Positions 13,501 through 22,110 of a stretch of DNA of 64,000 bases are shown piece after piece (the stretch's first letter is position 1; the number at the start of each line of letters is the position of its first letter). The position numbers and the translations under genes are program-made. Source of the stretch: Otis tarda (lineage: Eukaryota > Chordata > Aves > Otidiformes > Otididae); NCBI GenBank assembly GCA_026413225.1, contig CM048557.1, positions 61,866,987-61,930,986 on the forward strand, read 5' to 3'. The notes beneath the pieces are model-generated. The model saw only the letters and a program-made list of their open reading frames with translations. It did no database searches and was not told where the DNA came from.

Positions 13501-15918
13501 GACTTCGGCCTGGGCTTTGGGCAGGGACACCTCTGCCTTTGGCAGGCTGACCTGCACGTGGGGACCTTTGACTTTGGGCAGCTTGACGCTGGGCATCTTG
13601 ACGTCGGGCATCTTGAACCGGCTTTTCTCGCCCTCTCCTCCAGCGGCCGTCTCGACGGTCACCTCCACGCCGGGCGCTTGGATCTCGGCCGCGGGCAGGG
13701 TCACGTCGACTTCGGCGGTTCCCGAGGGCACCGTCACTTGGGGCTCCTTGAGGCTGACGTCCACATCGGCGGCCACGGTGCCCTTGGCCTCTCTGCTGCT
13801 GGACCAGCCAAAGGAAGGCATGCCGAACTTGGGCATCTTGAACTTGCCGTCCTTGGTCTTGGCGGCCTCCTTCTCGGGGGCTTTTGCTTCCCCTTCCAGG
13901 GTGAGGCCTACCTCGGGCGCCTGCAGGTCAACGCTGGCCTTTGGAAGGGGGACTTCCGCGGACGGGAGGCTGATGTCCACCTTGGGGGCTTTGATGTCAG
14001 CTTTGGGCATTTTCAGGGAGGGCTTCTCCACCTTCCAGCCGGTCCCTTCGGCTTTGGCGCCGGGGACGTCGGCTTTGAGGGCCAGCGCGGGGCCCTCTCC
14101 TGCGGCTGTCACGGTGGCGGAGGGCAGCTCGACCTCTGCGCTGGGCAGGCTCACCTCGCCTTCCAGCCCTTCCGCCTTGGGAAGCGACACTCCGAATTTG
14201 GGCTTGTCAAACTTGGGCATCTTCAACTTGCCTTTCAGGCCCGTCACTTCCAGCTGGGCTGCGTCAAGCGAGCCTTCAGCGGAGGGCACTTGGAGGTCTA
14301 TCTCGGGCGCCTGCAGCTCGAGGGAGCTTTCGACAGAGGCCAGCTGGCCTTCCAACTGTTGTCCCTCACTCTTTTCTGTTATTTTTCCTTTTGAGATTTC
14401 TATTTCAATTTCACCATTTTGAATCTTTGGAACATTTCCTGATATGGTCAGCTCTGCTTTCACACCTGCTTCTACAGGTGGTGTTTTTCCTTCCATGTTT
14501 CTTTCCTGACTTTCCTTTTGGCCTATCTCATCCTTTGTTGTTACCCAGGTAAAAGTAGGTAATTTAAACTTTGGCAACCTGAATTTGCTTTCTTTTCCCT
14601 CTATATCTTTTTCTTCTGTCTTGATGCCAATATCCTTTTTCAGGCTTTTATCTCTTGTGAGCGTGCCATCTTCTTCTGTCTCTCTCTTTTTTGTAGTATC
14701 TACTGATTCTACTGTGCTTTCTGTTATTGGTATTTTCATGTCAGGTTTAACTGTTTTGGCCATTTTGAATGATGGCATTTGTAGTTTCCAAGTAGATACT
14801 TCTGATTCTGTTTCAGGCACATGCGGTTTCACATCCGAACTCTTGCCATCTTCTGAACTTCTATCAGCTGTTTTTTCTGGTACTGAATGTGGAACATCAC
14901 TTCCCGGTTTGGTGTTTTCAGTCTCTGACTCTTTTGTTTTGGGCATTGAAACCCCAGATTTTGTTTTCTGAATTGTTAGTATTTGTCTGTCATCTTCTGT
15001 TTGTTTTTCTCTTGTTTCCAGTGTGTCAGATGTTGTGTGTAATTCTGCTTTAGCAGTGCCTATTTCTAGACCTTTAACCTGTATGGATCCCTGTGCTGTG
15101 TGACCTGTCATGTCTATCTTAATTCCACTTTCTCCTTCTTTTTTATCTGCTGTTCCTTTCTGTTTCTTTTTTCGGGATTTTGATGAGGATTGTGGTGATT
15201 GTTTAGTTGGGCTCTCTTTCACATCAGATGTTTCTAAACTAGGCTTAGCTATCTGTATTGTTATAGCTGGTATTTCAGGTACAGTACATTTTGATGTTGA
15301 TTCCTTATCTTTTTCTTTTTTAATGCTTATTTCAACTTCAGGGAGTTTTTTTGCATGAGATGGAATGCCATTTTTCATATCTTTTAGTTCTTTTGTTAAA
15401 GTTTCATGTATCTCCCCTGTTTTAATTTCATAAGCAGGAGATGTAGTATATTCAACAGTTAGGATTTCAGGATTTTCCAAGCTGATATCTTCTTTATGTA
15501 CTTTTTCTCTTTCAGATAACAGTGTAGCTTTTATTTCTTTTTTTTGCTTGTCCTGTGATTCTGGTTTGGACCTATGCATTTTGAAGCCAATGCTAGGGAA
15601 CTTCAGTTTCTTTTGGCTTCCCTTTTTTTCTTTGATATGGACTTCTTGTTGAAATTGAGACTCGGTGTCTGTGCTTGTAGGGGAAATATCCTGTATAGCA
15701 GGCTCATATGCATCTGATGTACTATGAGATCTTCTGTGCCCCAGTATCTTTTTATTTTTAATTGACTGGAATTTTGGCCATGATAATCTATCTTTTTTAG
15801 GTCTCTTGCTTCTTCCTACCCTTTGGCTTACAATTAATGTTTCCCTGTCTTCTTCTGAAATGGCTTTTCCTGAAATGTGCAGTGTTTCTTCAGGAATGCT
15901 CTCACTGAGTTCTTTTTC
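1..15918 (-). CDS. AHNAK2: AHNAK2 giant terminal exon, open through the left edge
   Basis: One reading frame of 5306 codons without a stop. The acceptor is at 15919-15920 (CT on the plus strand, AG on the minus). The first residues are [12 protein letters not shown], followed by a basic stretch [17 protein letters not shown] and then [10 protein letters not shown] and SPTSTDTES, all typical of AHNAK2 just after its PDZ-like domain. The exon has three compositional zones: AT-rich 14340-15918, GC-rich array about 1600-14339, AT-rich 1-1599. A single exon carrying nearly the whole protein is the known architecture of AHNAK and AHNAK2. No stop codon or polyadenylation signal falls in the window, so the C-terminus lies beyond base 1. 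Phase is 0 at the acceptor. Confidence 0.93.
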
Positions 15919-18900
15919 CTGAAAGAACAAATAGTAGTCAGAAAATAATGTCATAAAATATGTAGAAAAATGTGCTTTTTTAATTGACAGTATCTACTTG
16001 TTATACAAAAATTCCTGAAAAGGGTGTACAAAATTCAGGCAGAAATTACATAAAATAAATGGATTATATGGCTGTAATATGTAGATTTCTGAAGGTTTAC
16101 GTTCTTCGCAAAACATTGCAGTAAATAGAGGTTTCTATATGTATCTCTCTCTACATATATCTGTACAAATACATATATAATATTTATATATATGTATATG
16201 AAGAGAAAAATAATTTTGAAGGTGATGGAGACCTATAAGCAGATCATGTCTATGGAGGTATCAGTGATTAAACATATATTTTAAAGAGAAAATGTAATTG
16301 ATGAGCTTTGGAGAAAAATATTTACTGATATTTCACATTTTGGAAAATACTATTCAGTATCTTATCTGATCTCTTAGATCTTATCTGAGCCTGTTCTATC
16401 AGTGGAACTTAACAACAAAAAAGTGCTGACTTATTAGAGAAGAATGTTTTTCTATCCCAATGCAAGATTGTGGCTTTGTCCAAAATCTATAGTCTTGCCC
16501 AGGATATTTATAAAGCTGAAAATATTGTTTGAGATTTTTTTTTCTTCTCATGAATATTTATGCTAGTAAGTTTAAACACATGCCTAAGTTTTAAGAAGAC
16601 ACAAGTGTGTATTTTCTGATCTATTTCCACACAGCACATTACTACAGTGTTATCGATACTTTGTAAACTAATCAAATAACTACCTGGCTTAATCTTTCCT
16701 TTTTGTACTGAGTTGCAGAGTGAATGTGCTGTAGCTCTTCTTTCCCAGCAATTTTTCTTTTGAGGCTGAATTGGACTCTGTATGGCTCGGAATATTGGAG
16801 AATCTTGAGTGCATCTTCATATTTGATATTATCAAAAAATATCGTAGCACTTAGAAGCTGATCACCTGCAAGTGAAACCAGACACGATTTTAATTAGTTT
16901 GCAGTTTCTTCCAGTTTTTCAAATTTTGTTGAATGCTCATTTAAAAAAAACCCCAATTATCACATCCCATTTATTTAAAATATAAAATGATGTTCACATA
17001 ATAGAATCACAGAATAGTTAAGGTTGGAAAGAACCTCTGGAGATCATGTAGTCCAACTGCCCTTCTCAGGGAAGGGTGAGCTACAGCCAGTTGCTCAGGA
17101 CTGTGTGCAATCAGGTTTTGAAGATTTCCAGGATGGTGACTCCACAATCTCTCCGGAAAATCTGTTCCAGTGTCCGACCACCCTCACAGTAACAAAGTTT
17201 CTTCTTACATTTTTTAGGCTTTGGACTTTTGTTCTTGTTTAAATAATTATTTATTGTCATTTTGTGACATACTCTTTTGTGAAAGAATCAAAGGCAAGTT
17301 CTTAATAAATGAGTTGGGTTTTTTCATTTTAGCTGTGTATAGACTGCTTCCTGTGTATCTTTTTCACTGTTGCAGTGAAAAATAGATTTTTTTTCTTAAT
17401 GGCATACAAAAAAAAAATCACATTTCATTAATGTTTAAGAAGCTGATCTTTGAAATTATTTATATGGAAAGGTTAAGCTCACACATAACATCAGCTGGTT
17501 TGGGATCTACTATTTTTACGAGATGACAGATCAGGTAGGTATCTATATGCACACACAGCTACATAGATGATTATTTTAAGATATTAAAAAAACTAAAACA
17601 AAATAGAAAAATCAGACTGTACCTTCTCTTAGACTAAATATTTTTGAAGCAGGAGATTCCTTAAGTACTTTTTTAATAAATATTCCTTCATTTCCTCCAC
17701 CCATCACACTAAAACCACTAGCACCAGCTTCCACTTCTGTTTTCAGGGTCACTTCCATTGTCTCCTAGATATAGAAAAAGATGTGAATTTATAATTTTTA
17801 TTCATTGTATCAAAGTGTTCTACATTATTCTACAATTAAAAATTGAGTCTCCTTAGGTATGTTTTCAGTAGCTCAAGAAAGATTATCTAAAATACAGAAT
17901 GTACTTGTTCATGGTGGGTTTGATACTGTTCTAAAATAGAATTAAGCACATGTCAGGGTTATGCTGGATCAGGGCCACAGGGAAAATAGGTTGTAATTGT
18001 AAAAGGTGAAACATATGGAATCTTCTAGGGCTGATATATTGTCTTTTCTGTGAAGATGTTAAGCACCTGAATTAGAGTCAATGGGCCAGAAAAGTCAGAC
18101 TAAGAGCTAATGCTGTACTGTACTCAAACCAGAGAAAGCTAAAGAATGCTAAAAAGAATTATGGAAGTACCCCAAATAGGACAAGTAATTGTTCATGCTT
18201 GTGCCACAACTAGGCAATTTGTGAAGTTCCTGGTCGAAACAAGTCTAAAGCGATTCTTTGCCCATTTGTCTTTCCCTCTGTCCACCCATCCATGCCTCTG
18301 AGTTGGAACAAACTTTACTATTACGCAAGCCACATGCCTAAAACTACAAAGCGCTTTTAGACCGACCTGTGGATGACTCTGTTTTGATTTGTCTGTAGAA
18401 TATTTTTTGTTTTCTTCTTGAAGCTGAAAAATAATTTGCAATTATTTAGTGTGCAGAAGTCACGCTGTTGTAAAGCACAACAAAAGTCCTACATCAGTTA
18501 AAATCCCTGGTTGTGCTGGTTTTGTGTAGCGAGGGGGGGGCTACAGTGGCAGCTTCTGTAAGAAGCTGATAGAAGTTTCCCCTTTGTCTGGTGGACCTGG
18601 CCAGGCCTAGGGCTGACCTGCTACTGGCCAAGGCTGAGGCAATTGGTGGCAGTGACAATGCCTCTGTGATAATGTATTGAAGAAGGGGAAAATATAAAAA
18701 AAAAGAAAGAGAAGAAGCAGAAGCACAGGCAGAGAGTGGGAGGTGCGAGCCTTGTGGGCCTTGCAGGCCTCACCCTCTGGCCTCCTGCTGGGCGGCCGAC
18801 TGGGCCCAACTCTGCCCGGCCTGGCTGCAAGAAGTGGAGAGGAGATGAGATGTGAAGAGAACCTGAGAGGCGTCTGCCTGCCTGTTGTGAATAAATTTTT

Positions 18901-21276
18901 GTGAGAGCAACGGCTGTAGAGACCAAGGTCAGTGAAGAAGGAGAGGGAGCAGTGATGCTGCTCCTGGCCAAGATTCCCCTGCCGCCTGTGGTGAAGACCA
19001 TGGTGGAGCAGGCTGTCCCCCTGCAGCCCATGGAAGCCCACGGAGGAGCAGAGATCCACCTGCAGCCCATAGAGGACCCCACACCGGGGCACGCTGGTGC
19101 CTGAAGGAGGCTGTGGCCCATGGAGGGGCTCACGCTGGGACAGTCATTCTGCAGGGACTGCACCCCATGGAAGCACCGTGCACCACACTGGAGCAGTTTC
19201 ACAAAGGACTGCAGCCCGTGGGAGGGACCCCACGATGGAGCAGGGGAGGAATGTGAGTTCTTCCCCCAAGGAGGAAGGAGCAGCATAAAGCAACAAGTGA
19301 TGAACTGACCATAACCCCCATTCCCTTTTCCCCCCTGTGCTGTTCGGGGCAGGGAATGAGATGGAAATAACTCAGAATAAAGTTAAACCCCAGAAGACGG
19401 AAGGGGTGAGGGGAGGTTGTTTTTATCTCTTTCATTATCCTGCTTTGGTTTTATTGTTAATAAATTGAAATAGTTTTCCCCAAGTTGAGTCTGTTTTGCC
19501 CATAATGGTAACTTGACTGATCTCTCCCTGTCCTTACCTCAAACCTCAAGCTTTTTTGTTGTATTATCTCCCCCCTGTTGCCTCTGAGGGTGAGGGGAGT
19601 GAGTGAGTGAGACACTGCGTAGCCTCGTCTTGAGGCTAAACTACGACACTGGTTTAGACGAAAGAGCTGAGGTTGACCTTAATGGCAACACAGCAAAATT
19701 GGGATCTACAAGTGCAAAGTACAATGTGAATGATTTAACTATATTATATTCAGTAGTAAATTAGATATCGAGGTCTCCCTACATTGTACCAAAACTTGCA
19801 TTAAATGAACACCAGAGACTAATTGTATTAAGACTTCAAGAGCTTTTCTGTGTGTTACTCATGTAGCACATTTCTCATGCTTTCACCTTTGCAAACATAT
19901 ATCCTTTTCATTTATTTGACTTCAGCATGAATTTCAAACTGTTGCCTACTTATCTTAACATGACTGTACTGATTCAATCTTTAAATTTGAGTAACCAAGA
20001 GGTACCATTAATTTTGAAATACTTATTAGTTAGATTAAAGGAAAAGCATTGTGATTTCTTGACACTCTCTGCCGCAGGTCCCTTAAGGAATGGAATCAAA
20101 TGCATTTTTTTTTTTTTTGCCAAGAAACAATAACATGTCCAACAAGGAGTCTAGTACAATATAAACCCATCAATGAACATATAGCTCTGATTTTGGTGCA
20201 GACACGAAGACAATATGGCTGTAACAACATCCTGTTACATGACATGAGTCTTGGCTAGTTGTAGGAGCTAAAGCCTCTTGAATCAATTTGGTAAAGCCAT
20301 GACTGCATGCAAAATCAGTGTCTTGCCTTTAAATATTCTTCTTCTATGGGATATTCATAAACTGGAGAGGATCCTTGTGGCCTTGGACGAATGTCTTCTA
20401 CTGCCACTTCATTAACCTGTGGAAAAGAAATGAGTGATGGGAAAGGAACATCCACCATTAAACAGTGACCAGTTGGTTTAGGAGAGTCTTTCTAGTTAGG
20501 CATAGTCTCCTTCTGTGTACAAATCTTTTATTAGTAATGGCAGATGTACAATAACCAATAACTCTTTCCTTAGGTCAAGAACAAATACAATTCTCATCGA
20601 AAGATGTTACTCAAGAACACAAAGGACGGACTCCTGAGAGACAAAACCAATGGTATGCTGATTTTTATTTTCTTTGTGTAACATATGCATCTATGGGCTA
20701 AACAGACTGAAAATACTGACAGATCAATTAGTAATAACTGAAAAAGGCAATAAAAATTCCCTCCCCTGCTTTATTTGCACATCTAACCTTCGCATCCTGT
20801 GGCTTCAAACTTTATTGCCCTCTATAACCAAGCAAACCAAGGAAGAGTCCCAGCAGGAATTTCTGCTGACAAGCACTTGGCATGCTTCCTTCTGGAGTGA
20901 AATGACAGGGAACCTAAACCAGCTAAAGCTTTAAAGAAAAGTTACTGTAGTCAACAGCCATGTAATAGTTTGCTAAGTCTTGATATAAAACTTATGCTGG
21001 TGAATCATGGGAAAGAGCAGATTACTTTATATTGAATCGTCATTCGGACTTTTGAGCTGGCAGGAGAATCCCAAGCAGAGATACAATATTTTTAATGGGG
21101 ATAAGACCCAACTATAAACAAAATATTTAAGATCCAATTTTAGTAAGGTAACTGCCAAACCCCCATCCCCCCCAACAAAACAGCTCTAAAAAAACTCACA
21201 GAATCTTCATCCTCTGCATCCGCATCCACATCAGCATCTCCTGGAGGCTCGGCTGGTCTCAGCTGTCGTCCAGAAC
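1..21276 (-). CDS. AHNAK2: AHNAK2 (AHNAK nucleoprotein 2), partial gene model
   Basis: Minus-strand join, 5' to 3': 21276-21200, 20416-20327, 18423-18367, 17764-17623, 16865-16684, 15918-1. The phases agree throughout (entry phase 1, then 0, 0, 0, 1, 0), giving 5488 codons in the window. AHNAK2 is a very large scaffold protein: a PDZ-like domain near the N-terminus, followed by thousands of residues of beta-rich repeats built on short LPK/MPK motifs. The family is linked to membrane and cytoskeletal scaffolding and costameres. The N-terminal words [33 protein letters not shown] and SWPKFQSIK match my memory of human AHNAK2 and separate it from AHNAK and periaxin. Both ends are incomplete: the first coding exon was not found, and the C-terminus lies left of base 1. 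The reading frame is intact, so this looks like a functional gene. Human AHNAK2 is about 5.8 thousand residues, so the size fits. Confidence 0.9.
1600..14339 (-). repeat. AHNAK2: Coding tandem array, 1098-bp (366-codon) unit, 11.6 copies
   Basis: Unit starts on the plus strand: 1603, 2701, 3799, 4897, 5995, 7093, 8191, 9289, 10387, 11485, 12583, and a partial copy from 13681 to about 14339. The period is exactly 1098, divisible by 3, so frame is kept. Read in the coding direction from APGVEV, each 366-residue unit has KMP-type cores at about residues 21-24, 89-92, 184-187, 254-257 and 312-315, plus many [13 protein letters not shown] words. One [14 protein letters not shown] signature (316-329) occurs per unit. 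The copies differ at about twenty private single-base sites and three shared dimorphic sites over 12.7 kb, so they are nearly identical. The unit is strongly GC-rich. Human AHNAK2 units are about 165 residues, so this is a longer higher-order unit. The copy number depends on correct assembly. Confidence 0.95.
14340..15918 (-). CDS. AHNAK2: AHNAK2 giant exon, proximal non-array segment
   Basis: About 526 codons between the PDZ-like exons and the tandem array. It starts with an acidic/serine stretch, then a lysine/arginine cluster ([17 protein letters not shown]) that could serve as a nuclear localisation or membrane-binding signal, then a serine/threonine-rich stretch. Further on there are isolated MPK/LPK-type motifs in diverged, single-copy form. 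Just before the array, at about 14530-14585, is [20 protein letters not shown], which resembles the [14 protein letters not shown] motif present once in every array unit. Codon use is AT-rich, in sharp contrast to the array. It is mostly charged and probably disordered. I see no transmembrane segment. Confidence 0.85.
15919..16683 (-). other. AHNAK2 intron before the giant exon
   Basis: A 765-bp GT-AG intron, very AT-rich, with TA/CATATA-type simple sequence at about 16125-16200. No coding signal or recognisable transposon is seen. Confidence 0.85.
16684..16865 (-). CDS. AHNAK2: AHNAK2 coding exon, second half of PDZ-like domain
   Basis: The 182-bp exon completes a split glycine codon and then reads [32 protein letters not shown] and a basic tail ending KKERLSQ. 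The acceptor is at 16866 (ttgcag before the exon) and the donor at 16683 (CAG|gtagtt). [19 protein letters not shown] is the back half of the PDZ-like fold, with the loop after GDQLL and the helix carrying [13 protein letters not shown]- and periaxin-family PDZ domains are known to form intertwined homodimers; whether this one does is inference. It leaves in phase 0 into the giant exon. Confidence 0.93.
16866..17622 (-). other. AHNAK2 intron between the two PDZ-like exons
   Basis: A 757-bp GT-AG intron that separates the halves of the PDZ-like domain. It contains a CR1 3' end at about 17001-17222; the rest is AT-rich and otherwise featureless. Confidence 0.85.
17001..17222 (-). mobile_element. 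CR1 LINE 3' fragment
   Basis: The left end reads ATAGAATCACAGAATAG, the reverse complement of the ATTCTGTGATTCTAT tail that ends CR1 elements. It is followed by the GGTTGGAAAGAACCTCTGGA and TAGTCCAACTGCCC words typical of the avian CR1 3' UTR. It is 5'-truncated and diverged, and inserted antisense to the plus strand inside an AHNAK2 intron. Only the non-coding tail is present. Confidence 0.88.
17623..17764 (-). CDS. AHNAK2: AHNAK2 coding exon, first half of PDZ-like domain
   Basis: The 142-bp exon reads [20 protein letters not shown], then [20 protein letters not shown] and KIFSLREG, with the final glycine codon split (phase 1). The acceptor is tatctag|GAGA at 17765 and the donor GAAG|gtacag at 17622. 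[18 protein letters not shown] occupies the carboxylate-binding-loop and second-strand region of a PDZ fold; the loop is atypical compared with the classical GLGF. My memory of human AHNAK2 here is [20 protein letters not shown], so conservation is very high. Confidence 0.94.
18367..18423 (-). CDS. AHNAK2: AHNAK2 short linker exon (19 codons)
   Basis: The 57-bp, phase 0-0 exon encodes [19 protein letters not shown]. The acceptor is attatttttcag|CTTC at 18424 and the donor CCACAG|gtcggt at 18366. It sits exactly where human AHNAK2 has an exon starting LQED and ending in VQ before the PDZ-like domain. The human segment, as I remember it, is about twice as long and contains a WWKRDSGDS stretch that has no counterpart here. 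The exon is too short to stand alone; it is supported by position, phase, splice sites and the LQE start. Joined to its neighbours the frame stays open. Confidence 0.75.
18424..20326 (-). other. AHNAK2 intron with GC donor, hosting a solo LTR
   Basis: A 1903-bp intron with donor AAAG|gcaaga at its right end (20326) and acceptor tttttcag at 18424. It hosts the solo LTR at 18512-19648, more than half its length. The remaining roughly 670 bp at 19654-20326 is AT-rich with a poly-T run near 20105-20120; I see nothing else there. Confidence 0.75.
18507..19653 (+). mobile_element. Solo LTR of an avian endogenous retrovirus, with 5-bp target duplication
   Basis: The element at 18512-19648 begins TGTGCTGGTTTTG and ends CTACGACA, so it has the TG...CA ends of an LTR. 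The pentamer CTGGT flanks it on both sides (18507-18511 and 19649-19653), as expected for an ERVL-type integration. It holds a TATA-like AATATAAAA near 18691 and polyadenylation-type AATAAA words near 18890, 19376 and 19459; the last sits near the 3' end as in plus-oriented LTRs of this avian class. There is no internal retroviral gene, so it is what remains after LTR-LTR recombination. The class and orientation come from memory of similar neoavian LTRs. Short ORFs within it (for example 18621-19286) are not genes. Confidence 0.85.
20327..20416 (-). CDS. AHNAK2: AHNAK2 coding exon with conserved [14 protein letters not shown]
   Basis: The 90-bp, phase 0-0 exon encodes [20 protein letters not shown] followed by [10 protein letters not shown]. 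The acceptor is cttttccacag|GTTA at 20417. The donor is AAAG|gcaaga at 20326-20321, a GC rather than GT donor, with otherwise strong match to the U1-binding consensus. [14 protein letters not shown] is identical to my memory of human AHNAK2 and is the single most specific match in the window. The proline/tyrosine-rich segment may be a docking site, which is inference. Confidence 0.93.
20417..21199 (-). other. AHNAK2 intron between the acidic and IRPRPQG exons
   Basis: A 783-bp intron with donor TTCT|gtgagt at 21199 and acceptor cttttccacag at 20417. It is AT-rich, with no transposon or coding signal recognised. Confidence 0.85.
21200..21276 (-). CDS. AHNAK2: AHNAK2 acidic N-terminal coding exon
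   Basis: The 77-bp exon enters in phase 1 and encodes [20 protein letters not shown] and EDEDS. The donor is TTCT|gtgagt at 21199 and the acceptor gcttgcag|GTTC at 21277. SGRQL followed by a proline and then an acidic run matches my memory of human AHNAK2, whose preceding exon starts with the initiator Met. That preceding exon was not found here. Reading through the acceptor is also open, with in-frame ATGs at 21289 and 21367, so a transcript starting inside this exon could give a protein beginning [10 protein letters not shown]. The spliced model is preferred because human has an exon boundary nearby. Confidence 0.82.
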
Positions 21277-21559
21277 CTGCAAGCAGCATATAAGTTGTTG
21301 GTGTCTGTGGGAGCCATGCAGAGCACAGAGCAGTCAGCTTGCAAGCTGAAGCTTGCTGGAGCAGCATGCCCAGGTGACGTGCACCAGCCTGCTTTCATTT
21401 AGATTCCTTATCTCAGATCTCATCAGGCTGATCTTTCCAAAGATACCCAGAAATATTCATATAGAGGCTTTTGTGAAGGAAAAAATATCCCCAGACTGAA
21501 GAAAATGTAGAACTAGAATTTGGCCAGATTTTTTTTTTTTTTTAGTTGCCATGCGGGGC

Positions 21560-22110
21560 TTGAGGTGTGTATTGGGCAGAACTGGCAAGGTTTTGGCAGC
21601 AGTGTGGCTGTGGGGTGGTCTCTGCGGGAGGAGGTCACAGGTCACCCTGTGCCAGACGCAGCTGCTTGCAGGCAGTTCCACCCGCAATGCTGAAACGATG
21701 AGAGCTGATTCTTGCACCTCTGTGAAAATGTGCTTAAGAAAGAGTGGTAAACGCTGAGAAAAAGAGACAACACCACTAGAGGAGGAGAAAAAAGACAGAG
21801 AAGACCACACTTGAGCAGAAGGAGAGAGGAGAGGTGGCAGAGCAGGAGAAATGTTGGAGCAAAATAGGATCTCAAGCAGGGGCCAGAGGAAGAAACGCTG
21901 CCTGAGCAGGGGTAGAGAGTAGAAGGCTCAACTCTAACGGGTTGGCGACTAGTGGAGGAATCCACGCTGGGGCAACTGAGTATGAGGCAAGAAGTGGAAA
22001 AAGAAAAGCAGCCACCATCTGCTGACTCCCGTCTCCTTCACCAACCCTCACCTCCCCAGAGGGACTAAGTGTAGCCCACAGTGACAGGATTGGAGACTGG
22101 AAAAAGGGGA
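21560..22110 (+). mobile_element. Degraded ERV LTR-like sequence
   Basis: The stretch around 21570-21660 (for example GGCAAGGTTTTGGCAGCAGT, then a G/T-rich run and a CCCTGTGCCAGACGCAGCTG word) resembles the 5' part of common neoavian ERVL LTRs. Around 21715-21790 there is a CACCTCTGTG...TTAAGAAAGAG...AAACGCTGAGAAA series in the expected order, followed by purine-rich sequence with repeated GAGCAGG/GGAGCA words. Ends and target duplication could not be fixed, and divergence is much higher than in the LTR at 18512. Boundaries are approximate. It lies just upstream of the first recognised AHNAK2 exon, so it may interrupt an intron or the 5' flank. Confidence 0.45.

Noticed and set aside
1600..14339. 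CRISPR, satellite or centromeric array
   Set aside because: The repeats are 1098 bp without spacers, keep a reading frame joined to conserved exons, and encode AHNAK-type LPK/MPK words.
1600..14394. Second plus-strand ORF of 4264 codons, His/Gly/Leu-rich
   Set aside because: Same cause: a shadow frame kept open by repetition. Its composition is an odd mirror of the coding frame and matches no family I know.
1577..14422. Plus-strand ORF of 4281 codons over the repeat array
   Set aside because: It is antisense to the AHNAK2 frame, which has homology, splice context and openness far beyond the array. The plus frame ends soon after the array on both sides, as expected for an accident of a stop-free unit divisible by 3.
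18621..19286. 221-codon minus ORF and several plus ORFs in the 18.5-19.7 kb interval
   Set aside because: They lie inside the solo LTR, which has no coding role; the frames have no retroviral protein motifs.
1..21276. AHNAK or periaxin (PRX) instead of AHNAK2
   Set aside because: Both share PDZ-plus-repeat design, but the leader words SGRQL and [14 protein letters not shown] and the post-[12 protein letters not shown]...[10 protein letters not shown] series fit AHNAK2 as I remember it.
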